The notes under the pieces: generated by a model
What the model was told of the DNA's origin: nothing
Databases searched by the model: none
What the model saw: only the letters and a program-made list of their open reading frames with translations
Shown: piece by piece, positions 8,464 to 17,076 of the stretch
Numbering within the stretch: the first letter of the stretch is position 1
How the letters are laid out: the number at the start of each line of letters is the position of its first letter
Position numbers and translations under genes: made by a program
Assembly (NCBI GenBank): GCA_018242505.1
Contig: JAFEBU010000007.1
Span: 17,902 to 81,901, forward strand
Origin: Pseudomonadota bacterium
Lineage (GTDB): Bacteria > Pseudomonadota > Alphaproteobacteria > Reyranellales > Reyranellaceae
Reading direction: 5' to 3'
Length of the DNA stretch: 64,000 bases

Positions 8464-9585
8464 ATGAGTTCGTCCTCGTTCGAAAGCGTCGATTGCGTCG
8501 TGGTCGGCGCCGGCGTCGTGGGGCTCGCGGTGGCGCGCGCCCTTGCCCTCGCCGGCCGTGAGGTCATCGTCATCGAGGCTGCCGAATCGATCGGCACCGA
8601 GACCTCGTCGCGAAATTCCGAAGTGATCCACGCCGGCATCTATTACCCCAGGGGAAGCCTGATGGCGCGCACCTGCGTGGCCGGTCGGCGGCTTCTCTAT
8701 GCCTACTGCGAGGAGCACGGCGTGCCGCATCGAAATTGCGGCAAGCTGATCGTGGCCACCGACGAAGCCGAAAGCGCCAAGCTCGCGGAGATCAAGGGCC
8801 GCGCCGAGGCCAATGGCGTGGAGGGCATGCGGCTCCTGAGCGCTGCCGAGGCGACAACGCTTGAACCGAATCTGAAATGCACGGCCGCCCTGCTCTCGCC
8901 CGCGACCGGCATCGTCGACAGCCACAGCTACATGCTGGCGCTGCAGGGCGATGCCGAGGCGAAGGGCGCGATGTTCGCCTTCTTGAGCCCGCTCGAGCGC
9001 GGACGCGTGCGCGAGGACGGTATCGAGCTGGAGGTCGGCGGCGCGGAGCCGATGAACCTTCGCTGTCGTCTGATGGTGAATGCCGCCGGGCTCCACGCCC
9101 CCAGCCTCGCCCGCAGGATCGAAGGCATGCCTGCCGAGCGCATCCCAACGCCTTACTACGCCAAGGGCAACTACTTCACCCTCACCGGCAAGTCGCCGTT
9201 CTCGCGTCTGATCTATCCCGTTCCCGTGCCCGGCGGTCTCGGCGTGCACATCACCGTCGATCTCGGCGGCCAGGCGAAGTTCGGGCCCGACGTCGAATGG
9301 ATCGATGGTATCGACTACACGGTCGATCCGCATCGCGCCGACAAGTTCTATGCCGCCGTGCGCCGTTACTGGCCCGACCTCAGGGACGGCGCGCTGCAGC
9401 CGGGCTATGCCGGCATCCGGCCCAAGATCGTGCCGCAGGGCGCGCCGGCCCAGGATTTCACGCTGCAGGGACCGGCCGAGCACGGCGTGCCCGGGCTGAT
9501 CCATCTGTTCGGCATCGAATCGCCCGGCCTCACGGCGTCGCTGGCGCTGGCCGACCTGGTGCGGGCCATGGCCGGCAACGCCTGA
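8464..9585 (+). CDS. FAD-dependent oxidoreductase, LhgO/L-2-hydroxyglutarate oxidase-like
   Basis: A 373-aa DAO-family flavoprotein. The ADP-binding fold is [20 protein letters not shown] followed by [20 protein letters not shown]. The stretch [15 protein letters not shown], the conserved block where L-2-hydroxyglutarate oxidases and related dehydrogenases contact FAD and substrate, favours an LhgO-like role. [11 protein letters not shown] and the C-terminal [16 protein letters not shown] are also family-typical. I chose ATG 8464 because it places the dinucleotide fold near the N-terminus; an ATG at 8455 is equally possible. It is followed 23 bp later by an OsmC gene. The exact 2-hydroxyacid substrate is not proven. 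Confidence 0.85.
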   Translation: MSSSSFESVDCVVVGAGVVGLAVARALALAGREVIVIEAAESIGTETSSRNSEVIHAGIYYPRGSLMARTCVAGRRLLYAYCEEHGVPHRNCGKLIVATDEAESAKLAEIKGRAEANGVEGMRLLSAAEATTLEPNLKCTAALLSPATGIVDSHSYMLALQGDAEAKGAMFAFLSPLERGRVREDGIELEVGGAEPMNLRCRLMVNAAGLHAPSLARRIEGMPAERIPTPYYAKGNYFTLTGKSPFSRLIYPVPVPGGLGVHITVDLGGQAKFGPDVEWIDGIDYTVDPHRADKFYAAVRRYWPDLRDGALQPGYAGIRPKIVPQGAPAQDFTLQGPAEHGVPGLIHLFGIESPGLTASLALADLVRAMAGNA

Positions 9586-9608
9586 CCTTTCAACAGAGGA
9601 GCATCGTC

Positions 9609-10043
9609 ATGCCGAAGATCAATCGCACCGCGTCCGCTGCCTGGTCCGGCGGCCTCAGGGACGGCAAGGGCTCGATCTCCACCGAAAGCGGTGCGCTCGC
9701 CGCCTATCCTTACGGCTTCGCCGCGCGCTTCGAGGGCAAGAAGGGAACCAACCCGGAAGAGCTGCTGGGTGCGGCGCATGCCGGCTGCTTCACCATGGCG
9801 CTGTCCCTCATTTTGGGTGAAGCCGGCTTCACCGCCACGCAGATGGATACGACCGCACGGGTGACGCTGGAGCAGGTCGAAGGCGGCTTCGCGATCTCCG
9901 CCGTGCATCTCACCCTCAGGGCCAGGATCCCCGGTGTCGATCAGGCCAGGTTCACCGAGCTCACCAACAAGGCAAAGGCCGGCTGCCCCGTATCGAAGGT
10001 GCTGAAGGCCGACATCACGCTCGATGCTGCGCTGGCGACCTGA
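9609..10043 (+). CDS. OsmC/Ohr-family peroxiredoxin
   Basis: A 144-aa OsmC-type hydroperoxide reductase. The start follows an AGAGGAGC ribosome-binding site. NPEELLGAAHAGCFTMALS carries the first redox-active Cys after the conserved E-E-L-L-x-A-A-H, and the second is in KAKAGCPVSKVLK. Both catalytic cysteines are therefore intact, and length is normal for the OsmC branch, which uses thiols to reduce organic peroxides. It lies 23 bp after the FAD oxidase gene; if that enzyme makes H2O2, co-expression with a peroxide-detoxifying protein is sensible. Confidence 0.92.
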   Translation: MPKINRTASAAWSGGLRDGKGSISTESGALAAYPYGFAARFEGKKGTNPEELLGAAHAGCFTMALSLILGEAGFTATQMDTTARVTLEQVEGGFAISAVHLTLRARIPGVDQARFTELTNKAKAGCPVSKVLKADITLDAALAT

Positions 10044-10110
10044 TCCGCCCAGCGGAAGAGTTATCCGACATACGGTCGGTGGGCTGGTCGGCTCGCTGCG
10101 GCTTCGCTAA

Positions 10111-11124
<1,014 letters not shown>

Positions 11125-11273
11125 CAGGCTGTTGAAAAAGGCTTTTGAGCCATGCGTCCAGGCAATGTCGATTCAAGGGCAGCGCCGAGACCGCACGTTG
11201 GAGTCAGGATTGTGCCGATCTCGATTCGATGACTGCGCGTCATGTCGTGGTTCCCGACTGTTTCAACAGCCTG
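11125..11273. mobile_element. MITE-like element, 149 bp, 13-bp terminal inverted repeats
   Basis: The left end CAGGCTGTTGAAA at 11125 is repeated perfectly as TTTCAACAGCCTG at 11261-11273. The interior has no open frame and no transposase. Ends of this form occur on several insertion sequences, so it is probably a non-autonomous derivative or an internally deleted remnant. No clear target-site duplication is visible (TTAA to the left, TCGG to the right). It begins on the base after the nitronate monooxygenase stop codon. Confidence 0.6.
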
Positions 11274-11281
11274 TCGGGTCG

Positions 11282-11372
11282 GCATCTTCCAGACCGCGAG
11301 CGCCCCGCTCGCATCAGGCGCATATGCTCGCTTCAGACGCATATGAATGAGCGAGCCGGAGGCTCGCAATCC
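11282..11372. repeat. Palindromic repeat cluster
   Basis: Two GC-rich hairpins are visible: 11296-11312 (GCGAGC arms) and 11351-11367 (GCGAGCC arms around GGA). Between them is a GCATATG-rich linker. They resemble the units at 8.15, 24.9, 35.7 and 59.0-59.2 kb. No gene is present between the MITE-like element and the LigA gene. Confidence 0.6.
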
Positions 11373-11378
11373 AGAAGG

Positions 11379-11678
11379 TCAGGACTTGCCCGTCAATGAT
11401 GCGACGAGCTTGTTGACGGCGCGGATCGCGCCATCGACGTCATTGCCATAGATCAACCGCGCGAGCTGGCCGCCGAGATAGGGATGGAAGCCGAGATCGT
11501 AGAGCTTGCGGAAGTCGCGCTGCTCGATCGCCTCGCGCTCGGCCGGGCGGAGCGCGTAGCGATCCAGCACCGATCCCTCGTCTTGCTGGAAGCGGCGGCG
11601 CAACTCCGGATCCCACTTTAGGTCCTGGACCAGATCGTGGGCGGCGAGCGTCGGGTCGAAATTGTCGAACAGGCCCAT
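11379..11678 (-). CDS. LigA-type extradiol dioxygenase alpha subunit
   Basis: A 99-aa protein of the LigA superfamily, the small helical subunit that caps the active site of class III extradiol dioxygenases such as protocatechuate 4,5-dioxygenase. Typical features are LRRRFQQDEGSVLDRYALRP and DFRKLYDLGFHPYLGGQLAR followed by LIYG. The start at 11678 lies 2 bp after the stop of the catalytic beta-subunit gene, so the two are coupled. The ring-cleavage substrate is a catechol-type aromatic acid, not identified. Confidence 0.85.
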   Translation of the reverse strand: MGLFDNFDPTLAAHDLVQDLKWDPELRRRFQQDEGSVLDRYALRPAEREAIEQRDFRKLYDLGFHPYLGGQLARLIYGNDVDGAIRAVNKLVASLTGKS

Positions 11679-11680
11679 TG

Positions 11681-12550
11681 TCAGCGCCTTTCCGCCGCAT
11701 GATCGTTGACGGCCCACGAGACCGCGCCGATGCCGCAGCGGAACTCCTTGTGGAGCGCGTAGCCGAACGACCGTCCCGGCCGCTCCCCGATCGCGCCCAT
11801 CACCACGACCCAGGCCAGCAGCTCGCTGGTGCCGCCGGAGCCCGCCGCCTCCATGCGCTCGATCGTCAGCTCGTCGAGCAGGCGGCGATGGTCGCCGCTA
11901 CAGCAGAGGTCGAGGAACCAGCGGTCGAATGCCTCGTCGATGAAATAGTAGCGCGATCCGCCCGGCTCGTGGCTGAGACCGCCCGACCCGAGCAGGCCGA
12001 CCCGCAGGCCAGCCGGCAGGTCGTCGCGGATGAAGTCGGCCAGCGCCTGCCCGACCGCATAGCAGCGCCGTTGATCGGGATAGGGCGGCACGGTGGTGTT
12101 CTGCAGCACCGGCACGATCCGCACGTCCCGCTTGTCGAGATCCATCAGGACGGTCGGCACCGAGATATTGTCGTCGAAATTGAGGTTCCTGCGCTCGGCG
12201 TTCATGCGGATGCCGCGCCGGGTCATGCCGCGGAACAGAGCCTCGGCCACCGTGGTATCGCCTTTCGCCGTGTAATCGCGGCAGCCGATCCAGGGCTTGA
12301 ACCATTCATGCGGCCCGGAGTGCTCGGCCGCCATGCCGATCAGGAAATCCGGATAGGCGCTGATGCGGCTGTTGGTCAGGTGGTCGTTGGCAAAGACGAT
12401 CAGCACGTCCGGCCGCGCCGCCTCGAGGTCGTGCACCAGCGCATCGCAACTGTCGCGCACCACCTTCTGCACTTCCGACGGCGCGCGCGAGAACAGCCCG
12501 ACGAGGGTCGGTGCGTGCGGAATCCCCGCCGCATAGACGAGCTCTGCCAT
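11681..12550 (-). CDS. LigB-type class III extradiol ring-cleavage dioxygenase, catalytic subunit
   Basis: A 289-aa LigB-family protein, the non-haem Fe(II) subunit that opens catecholic rings. The N-terminal AGIPHAPTLVGLF contains His12, the first metal ligand. VLIVFANDHLTNSRISAYPD holds the conserved D-H pair, and LLGSGGLSHEPGGSRYYFID the second-half His that acts in catalysis. The substrate could be protocatechuate, gallate, or a related meta-cleavage substrate. It is followed at once by the alpha-subunit gene. A hydrolase, an unknown protein and a MarR regulator lie upstream and probably belong to the same catabolic unit, although 93 bp separate this start from the hydrolase stop. Confidence 0.88.
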   Translation of the reverse strand: MAELVYAAGIPHAPTLVGLFSRAPSEVQKVVRDSCDALVHDLEAARPDVLIVFANDHLTNSRISAYPDFLIGMAAEHSGPHEWFKPWIGCRDYTAKGDTTVAEALFRGMTRRGIRMNAERRNLNFDDNISVPTVLMDLDKRDVRIVPVLQNTTVPPYPDQRRCYAVGQALADFIRDDLPAGLRVGLLGSGGLSHEPGGSRYYFIDEAFDRWFLDLCCSGDHRRLLDELTIERMEAAGSGGTSELLAWVVVMGAIGERPGRSFGYALHKEFRCGIGAVSWAVNDHAAERR

Positions 12551-12643
12551 GCCGTCTCCTCCCTAACTCGTTCGTCGCGCCGTCAGGCCAGCATGAATGC
12601 CTGCCTGAGCGGCTTCGCACAACGTCGATCGTTACGATGTTAG

Positions 12644-13507
12644 TCATCGACCGGCACCCGTCGAACGCAGGATAGCATCGCTGATGGGGTTTCCGGGCTT
12701 CCTGATGAGCCCGATGATGCTGAAGTGATTGTGGCCCGCAACTTCAAGGAACTCGGCTTGGCCTCCCTTTTCCTGCCATGCTGCAGCAAAATCGCGCGAC
12801 TGGCGGCGGAACTCAGCCGGCTCGTGCTGGCCAACGAACGCGAACAGCGGACAGGAGTCGCGGGCGATGTGACGGATCGGACTGTGGCGTTCCGCGGCGG
12901 CATCGTTCATCTGCAGCCAACTGTTGGCGTTCGTCAGTCGCAGCGGCGTCATATCGAACACGCCGCTGACAGTCACAACGCCCGCCAGTTCGGATGGCGC
13001 GAGCCTCGTCGCAGCGACGGCGGCGAGATGGCCGCCCGCCGAGTTGCCAACCACGACGATGCGGGACGGATCGCCGCCGAACGTCGGCGCCTCGGCCTTT
13101 GCCCAGGTGATGCCTTTCAGCACTGCGTCGGCCATCTGGTCGAGCGTGTGCGCCGGCGCCAGCGGATATTCCAGGGAGATGTAGACCGCACCGGCCGGAC
13201 AATAGAAATCGGCGAGAAAGGCGCGCGACTCCTTGTTCGAGGCACGCCAGCCGCCACCGTGGATGAAGAGCACGATCGGGGCATGGTCGCCCCGATCGGC
13301 GAAATAGAGATCGAGCGTTTCCCCTGGCCCGTCGCCATAGACGACATCCAGGAGCGCGCGGCGGCGGGACCGCGTCCTTGCGCTGACCTCGGCATATTGC
13401 TGCAGCCATTCGGCCACGTTGGGGACAGTCGCCTCGATGTCGTACTGCCGGCCAAGCTCGCTGGCCGTGTAACCGCGATAAACGACAGTCTGGCTGGTCG
13501 TTGTCAT
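12644..13507 (-). CDS. Alpha/beta hydrolase, carboxylesterase/HSL-like
   Basis: A 287-aa serine hydrolase of the alpha/beta fold 3 group (esterase or kynurenine formamidase-like). LFIHGGGWRASNKESRAFLA provides the HGGGW oxyanion hole, VVVGNSAGGHLAAVAATRLA the GxSxG nucleophile elbow, and EVAGHNHFSIIG the catalytic His. The ATG overlaps the upstream 369-aa protein gene by 4 bp (ATGA). In a MarR-controlled aromatic locus a role in hydrolysing an ester or amide precursor, or a ring-cleavage product, is plausible but not shown. Confidence 0.88.
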   Translation of the reverse strand: MTTTSQTVVYRGYTASELGRQYDIEATVPNVAEWLQQYAEVSARTRSRRRALLDVVYGDGPGETLDLYFADRGDHAPIVLFIHGGGWRASNKESRAFLADFYCPAGAVYISLEYPLAPAHTLDQMADAVLKGITWAKAEAPTFGGDPSRIVVVGNSAGGHLAAVAATRLAPSELAGVVTVSGVFDMTPLRLTNANSWLQMNDAAAERHSPIRHIARDSCPLFAFVGQHEPAEFRRQSRDFAAAWQEKGGQAEFLEVAGHNHFSIIGLIRKPGNPISDAILRSTGAGR

Positions 13508-14613
13508 GCTGCCGCCTCCACCGCCGGAAGGGTTGTGAGGAAATCGAGGTAGCGCGTCCAGCGCCGATCGTTCTCTGACAAATCGAGCGCCGAACGGCCG
13601 ATCACCTGCGCCACGCCATCCAGCACCCAGGCCGCCTCGAGCAGCTGCCGCCCGGCCTCGCGCCGGTCGGCGCGCACGCCGGCCGGCCGCAGGTCGATGC
13701 CTTCCAGGATCTGCAACGCGATTGTGGCACAGCGTCCGGCGAGCGCCATCTGCCGCGAGCCGCACCAGTTGGCCACGATGGTGCCGAAGCGCGGCTCGGC
13801 CGCCGCAGCCCAATCGTCGCGCAGCATCACCGACTCGCGCAGCCAAGCATGCGCCATCTTGTTTGCGAGCCAGTCGCCGGAGCCATGCCAGGCAGGACCC
13901 AAGCCGCGCAGCTTGGCCTTAAGCGCCCGGATTTCGGCAGGCTCGCCCTCGCCTTCCATGAACAGTACGCCGATCGCCCCGATGGCCGGCAGCGCATTGA
14001 GGTCGTTGCAGCCTGCCGCAGCAAATCGTTCATCGGTGAAATCGCCAGCCGCGAGATGCAATGACGGCGAAGACTGATCGCCGAGCCAGACGGTTGCCAC
14101 CGCCTTCAACCGGTTGGCCTCACGGAACATGTTGGCCGCCTCTGTGGCGCTGTTCCAGGTATAGTAGCGCTCGTGCTCGCGGTGGTAGGCCGCGATGTTG
14201 CGCAGCACGCCGATGGTCGGTGCTCCCTTCGCCGCTCCCGACGTTACTGCAGGTATCGTCTTCTTGTCGGCAGGTCGCGGCAGCTCGATATCTTCGGGCA
14301 GCTCGAGGGCATGCCCGCACGCCGCGACCAGCTTTCTCCGGGCAATCGCCGTCATCACGCCAACCGTCTTCGGCCCGCGGCCGGTGGCCATGGCCGATTC
14401 GATCGCGTGGCTAGCCGGATCGAGCTCGATGGCGGCCAGCTTGGCCATGATGCCGGTGCGGATGTCCTCGGCAGAGCACGTCGCGGCCAGATGCCTGTCG
14501 GCGAGGCCGTCGAGGTCGCGGATCAGGGGCGCGACCGGCCCGAGCGATACGAACCCATCCTGCTCGATCTCGCTCACGACGCTCATCAGCCGCGCGTAGA
14601 TATCGTTGCTCAT
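13504..14613 (-). CDS. Uncharacterised 369-aa protein in MarR-linked operon
   Basis: I do not recognise this family. The protein starts MSNDIYARLMSVVSEIEQDG after a GGAGGCGAC ribosome-binding site. It has no signal peptide or membrane segment and is predominantly alpha-helical. Notable segments are GAPTIGVLRNIAAYHREHER followed by YYTWNSATEAANMFREANR, WLGDQSSPSLHLAAGDFTDE, CNDLNALPAIGAIGVLFMEG and GTIVANWCGSRQMALAGRCA. Composition matches neighbouring genes, so it is not obviously foreign. It is the first gene of the leftward operon, divergent from marR, so it is presumably the main target of that regulator. The N-terminal third looks linker-like with several short helices. Confidence 0.8.
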   Translation of the reverse strand: MSNDIYARLMSVVSEIEQDGFVSLGPVAPLIRDLDGLADRHLAATCSAEDIRTGIMAKLAAIELDPASHAIESAMATGRGPKTVGVMTAIARRKLVAACGHALELPEDIELPRPADKKTIPAVTSGAAKGAPTIGVLRNIAAYHREHERYYTWNSATEAANMFREANRLKAVATVWLGDQSSPSLHLAAGDFTDERFAAAGCNDLNALPAIGAIGVLFMEGEGEPAEIRALKAKLRGLGPAWHGSGDWLANKMAHAWLRESVMLRDDWAAAAEPRFGTIVANWCGSRQMALAGRCATIALQILEGIDLRPAGVRADRREAGRQLLEAAWVLDGVAQVIGRSALDLSENDRRWTRYLDFLTTLPAVEAAA

Positions 14614-14646
14614 CGTCGCCTCCGTTGTCGATGGATGCCGTCCATT

Positions 14647-14682
14647 ATCAAGTACTTTATATAATATCAAGTACTTTACATA
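14647..14682. promoter_or_regulatory. Direct repeat with palindromic core, probable MarR operator/promoter
   Basis: Two copies of ATCAAGTACTTTATATA (the second has ACATA in place of ATATA) start at 14647 and 14666, spaced 19 bp. Each carries the palindrome AAGTACTT. The AT-rich island stands out in GC-rich DNA and lies between the divergent marR (14708) and the 369-aa gene (14613). This is what a doubled MarR-dimer site overlapping both promoters would look like. Binding by this MarR is inference. Confidence 0.6.
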
Positions 14683-14707
14683 TAGACATCCGGCCAGTGT
14701 GGCGCCT

Positions 14708-15220
14708 ATGGTGATGGCAATGAACGATAAACGCGCGCCCCAGGATCCGTTCGGCGAGAGCATCGGCTATCTGCTGCGCCGAGCGCAGGCGACAGCTCGG
14801 CTGGCCTTCGACGCAACGCTGGCGGAGTGGAAGATCAACGCGCCGCAGTTCGCGATCCTCCTCGCGATCCATCGCGATCCCGGCCAGTCGTCGGCCGACC
14901 TGACGCGGCGCTCGACGGTGACGGCGCAGGCCGTCAATCTCGACGTCAAATACCTAGAAAAGCGCCAGCTCCTGCGCCGGCGGCCGCATCCCCTGCACGG
15001 CCGCATCTTGCAGACCGAACTCACGTCCGAAGGCCGTCAGGTTCTGAAGGCTTGCCTGAAGCGCGTGCGCGCAGTCGAGGCCCATATGCTCGAAGGTCTT
15101 GCCCCCGAAGCGGAGGGCATCGTCCGCACCTGGCTGATCGATGTCGCGCGCAAGCTCGCCCTCGACGGTACATCATCAAGTGAGGTGCGGCCGCCACGCA
15201 GTCGCAGGCGCGCGGCCTGA
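14708..15220 (+). CDS. MarR-family transcriptional regulator
   Basis: A 170-aa winged-helix regulator. GYLLRRAQATARLAFDATLA is the N-terminal dimerisation helix. INAPQFAILLAIHRDPGQSS and ADLTRRSTVTAQAVNLDVKY cover the helix-turn-helix, and LEKRQLLRRRPHP followed by LHGRILQTELTSEG is the beta-wing. Three possible ATG starts lie at 14708, 14714 and 14720. It diverges from the aromatic-degradation operon across an operator-like repeat, so it probably represses that operon in the absence of an aromatic ligand. Its 3' end abuts a possible GST remnant on the other strand. Confidence 0.9.
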   Translation: MVMAMNDKRAPQDPFGESIGYLLRRAQATARLAFDATLAEWKINAPQFAILLAIHRDPGQSSADLTRRSTVTAQAVNLDVKYLEKRQLLRRRPHPLHGRILQTELTSEGRQVLKACLKRVRAVEAHMLEGLAPEAEGIVRTWLIDVARKLALDGTSSSEVRPPRSRRRAA

Positions 15221-15221
15221 T

Positions 15222-15316
15222 TGGCGGGCACTTCTTCCTTGAGGGTGCGGTCCACCACCAGCACCTTGCGCACATAGGGCGAGAGGTAGCTGCCGACGAT
15301 CAGTAGCTTGTTCACA
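15222..15316 (-). pseudogene. Possible glutathione S-transferase N-terminal remnant
   Basis: Right after the glyoxalase stop, overlapping it as GTGTGA, a GTG start opens a frame reading V-NKLLIVGSYLSPYVRKVLV. This matches the beta1-alpha1 thioredoxin-fold start of GSTs, with the S-P-Y/F-V-R-K-V catalytic region. After about 25 residues similarity to GSTs stops and the frame runs into the antisense of marR. It looks like a gene once coupled to the glyoxalase and then truncated by a deletion. The match is short, so chance is possible. Confidence 0.4.
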
Positions 15317-16064
15317 CGAGATTGATCCGGCAGCCGCAGACCTCGACCTGGCCGACGCCATGCTGCTTGTGGTGCTTCTTCGCCACGGCCACGATGCGAT
15401 CGCGATCGACCACGCGCACGTCGAAGGCCGAGACGCCCGGGCCGCGCTCGTCGGCAATGGGCACGAAACGGATTTCGCCATCGCCGTCGAGCCGGATGAT
15501 ATCGCCCTCGACCGGACGATTCAGGATCCTCGACCAGAGCTCGGCGGTCTCGTCCGGATCGATACACTGGATCTCGACGCCGGCCAGCCCATTGGTGACG
15601 TCCGAGCGCGCATGTGCAAGCCAATCCTTCGCCGCCGGCGGCCACCAGAGTGCGGGATCGGTGCCGGCCGGCGCGATCGTCTGGTCGAGCGACAGCAGCA
15701 CGCCCGCCGTGTCGGACGGATGGAAGTGCGTGTACTTGTACTCCGGCAGATCCTTCTGGGCGACCGCACGGATGCCGAGGCCGGTCACGCGCTGGCGCTC
15801 GGCGACGGCGTCCGCGACCTGCAGGATCACCATGTAGCCGTTGTCGCCCTTGCGCCGGTCAATGTAGCGGCCGGCGGACGTCCCCGCCTGTATCGGCGAC
15901 ACGATCTCCAGAAAGTCGTGTCCGGTGGGACAGACGACGTTCGCCAGGCCCCATTTGGCGACGCCGGGGTCGCGATAGGCAACCTCGAGGCCGAGCGTAT
16001 CGCACAGCTCCGTGCGAGCGCTTTCAAGGTCCTTGGCCACGAACACGCATTGCCTGAGCTTCAT
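15312..16064 (-). CDS. VOC-family (glyoxalase/bleomycin-resistance) protein
   Basis: A 250-aa protein with two VOC beta-alpha-beta-beta-beta modules. The first begins MKLRQCVFVAKDLESARTEL and continues to DFLEIVSPIQAGTSAGRYID and NGYMVILQVADAVAERQRVT. The second contains GLAGVEIQCIDPDETAELWS and ends near EVCGCRINLV. VOC proteins are metal-dependent lyases, isomerases or dioxygenases; the sequence does not separate these. Its position behind a ring-cleavage cluster would fit an aromatic pathway step. Its stop overlaps a GST-like remnant. Confidence 0.85.
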   Translation of the reverse strand: MKLRQCVFVAKDLESARTELCDTLGLEVAYRDPGVAKWGLANVVCPTGHDFLEIVSPIQAGTSAGRYIDRRKGDNGYMVILQVADAVAERQRVTGLGIRAVAQKDLPEYKYTHFHPSDTAGVLLSLDQTIAPAGTDPALWWPPAAKDWLAHARSDVTNGLAGVEIQCIDPDETAELWSRILNRPVEGDIIRLDGDGEIRFVPIADERGPGVSAFDVRVVDRDRIVAVAKKHHKQHGVGQVEVCGCRINLV

Positions 16065-16107
16065 GGTCTCTCTCCCAATTTCCAGCGTCAGGACTTATGC
16101 TAGTCCC

Positions 16108-17076
16108 ATGCGGACCGTGGCGACCATGGCTTTCGTGGCGGTGGCCGCACTTTCGTTCTGCTTCCCGGATTTCGTTGTCTTCCGCTTCACCCAGGCCACG
16201 ATCTGGTCAATCGCTCTGCTGGGCCTCGTGATCCTGTGCGGCGTGAGCGGCCAGTTCTCCTTCGCGCAGGCCGCTCTCTACGGCATGGGTGGCTATACCG
16301 CGGCATTGCTCGCCAACCACACGTCGATGCCGCCCTATGCGGCTCTCGCCCTTGCACCAGTCGTCGGCTTCGCCGCAGGCTACGGGCTCGGCCGCGTCGC
16401 AAGCGGCCACAGCCTCTGGACCCAGGCGCTGATCGGCTATGCGCTCGCCGTCGCGTTCCCTCAGCTCCTGCGCTGGCGGGTGATCGAGGACTGGACCGGC
16501 GGCGTGCAGGGCCTGTCCGTCGATCCTCCCAATCCGCCGCTGGCTTCCCTGAGCAACGACCGATGGTCCTTCCTGCTGGCGCTGACGCTGCTGGCCGCCA
16601 GTCTCTGGACGGCTCGCAATCTCATCGCCAGCCGGTCCGGCCGTGCGCTGATGGCGGTGCGCGACCATGACCTCGCGGCGGCGGCGCAGGGCGTCAACGT
16701 GGTCCACCTCCGCTCGGCGGCATGCGGCATCGCCGGCGCCTATCTTGCGCTTGCCGGCTGTCTCTCGGCCTTCCAGTTCGGCTTCGTCGGCCCCACGGCC
16801 TACACCGTCGCGCTCTCGATCCAGATGCTGTTTGGCGTGATCGTGGGCGGTCTCTATTCCCCGGCGGGCGCGATCATCGGCGGCGTGATGCTGGAATTCC
16901 TGCCCGACCTCGTCGCGAGCTGGGGCAAGGGCCTGTCGGCCCTGCTCTATGCCGGCCTGATGATCGCCGCCATCGTGCTCATGCCGCGAGGCATCGCGGG
17001 CGCGATCGGCAACGTCAGGCTCCTCTTCCCTGAAAAAAAGAGGAACCCGACAGAGAAGAAGATCAGTTCCCCTTGA
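16108..17076 (+). CDS. Branched-chain amino acid ABC transporter permease (LivM-like), orphan
   Basis: A 322-aa inner-membrane permease with about nine hydrophobic helices. LVILCGVSGQFSFAQAALYG, MGGYTAALLANHTSMPPYAA, SRSGRALMAVRDHDLAAAAQ and FGVIVGGLYSPAGAIIGGVM are hallmark LivM blocks, including the EAA-like loop that meets the ATPase. The start at 16108 was chosen because it lies clear of the divergent VOC gene; upstream in-frame starts would overlap it. LivH, LivF, LivG and the binding protein are absent here, so it must work with components encoded elsewhere or be a leftover. Its 3' end overlaps the convergent enoyl-CoA hydratase gene by 14 bp. Confidence 0.88.
   Translation: MRTVATMAFVAVAALSFCFPDFVVFRFTQATIWSIALLGLVILCGVSGQFSFAQAALYGMGGYTAALLANHTSMPPYAALALAPVVGFAAGYGLGRVASGHSLWTQALIGYALAVAFPQLLRWRVIEDWTGGVQGLSVDPPNPPLASLSNDRWSFLLALTLLAASLWTARNLIASRSGRALMAVRDHDLAAAAQGVNVVHLRSAACGIAGAYLALAGCLSAFQFGFVGPTAYTVALSIQMLFGVIVGGLYSPAGAIIGGVMLEFLPDLVASWGKGLSALLYAGLMIAAIVLMPRGIAGAIGNVRLLFPEKKRNPTEKKISSP

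Noticed and set aside
17020..17062. A possible intrinsic terminator at the end of the LivM-like gene
   Set aside because: The A-rich stretch lies inside the coding region, and the stem around it is short and imperfect. No T-run follows on the plus strand.
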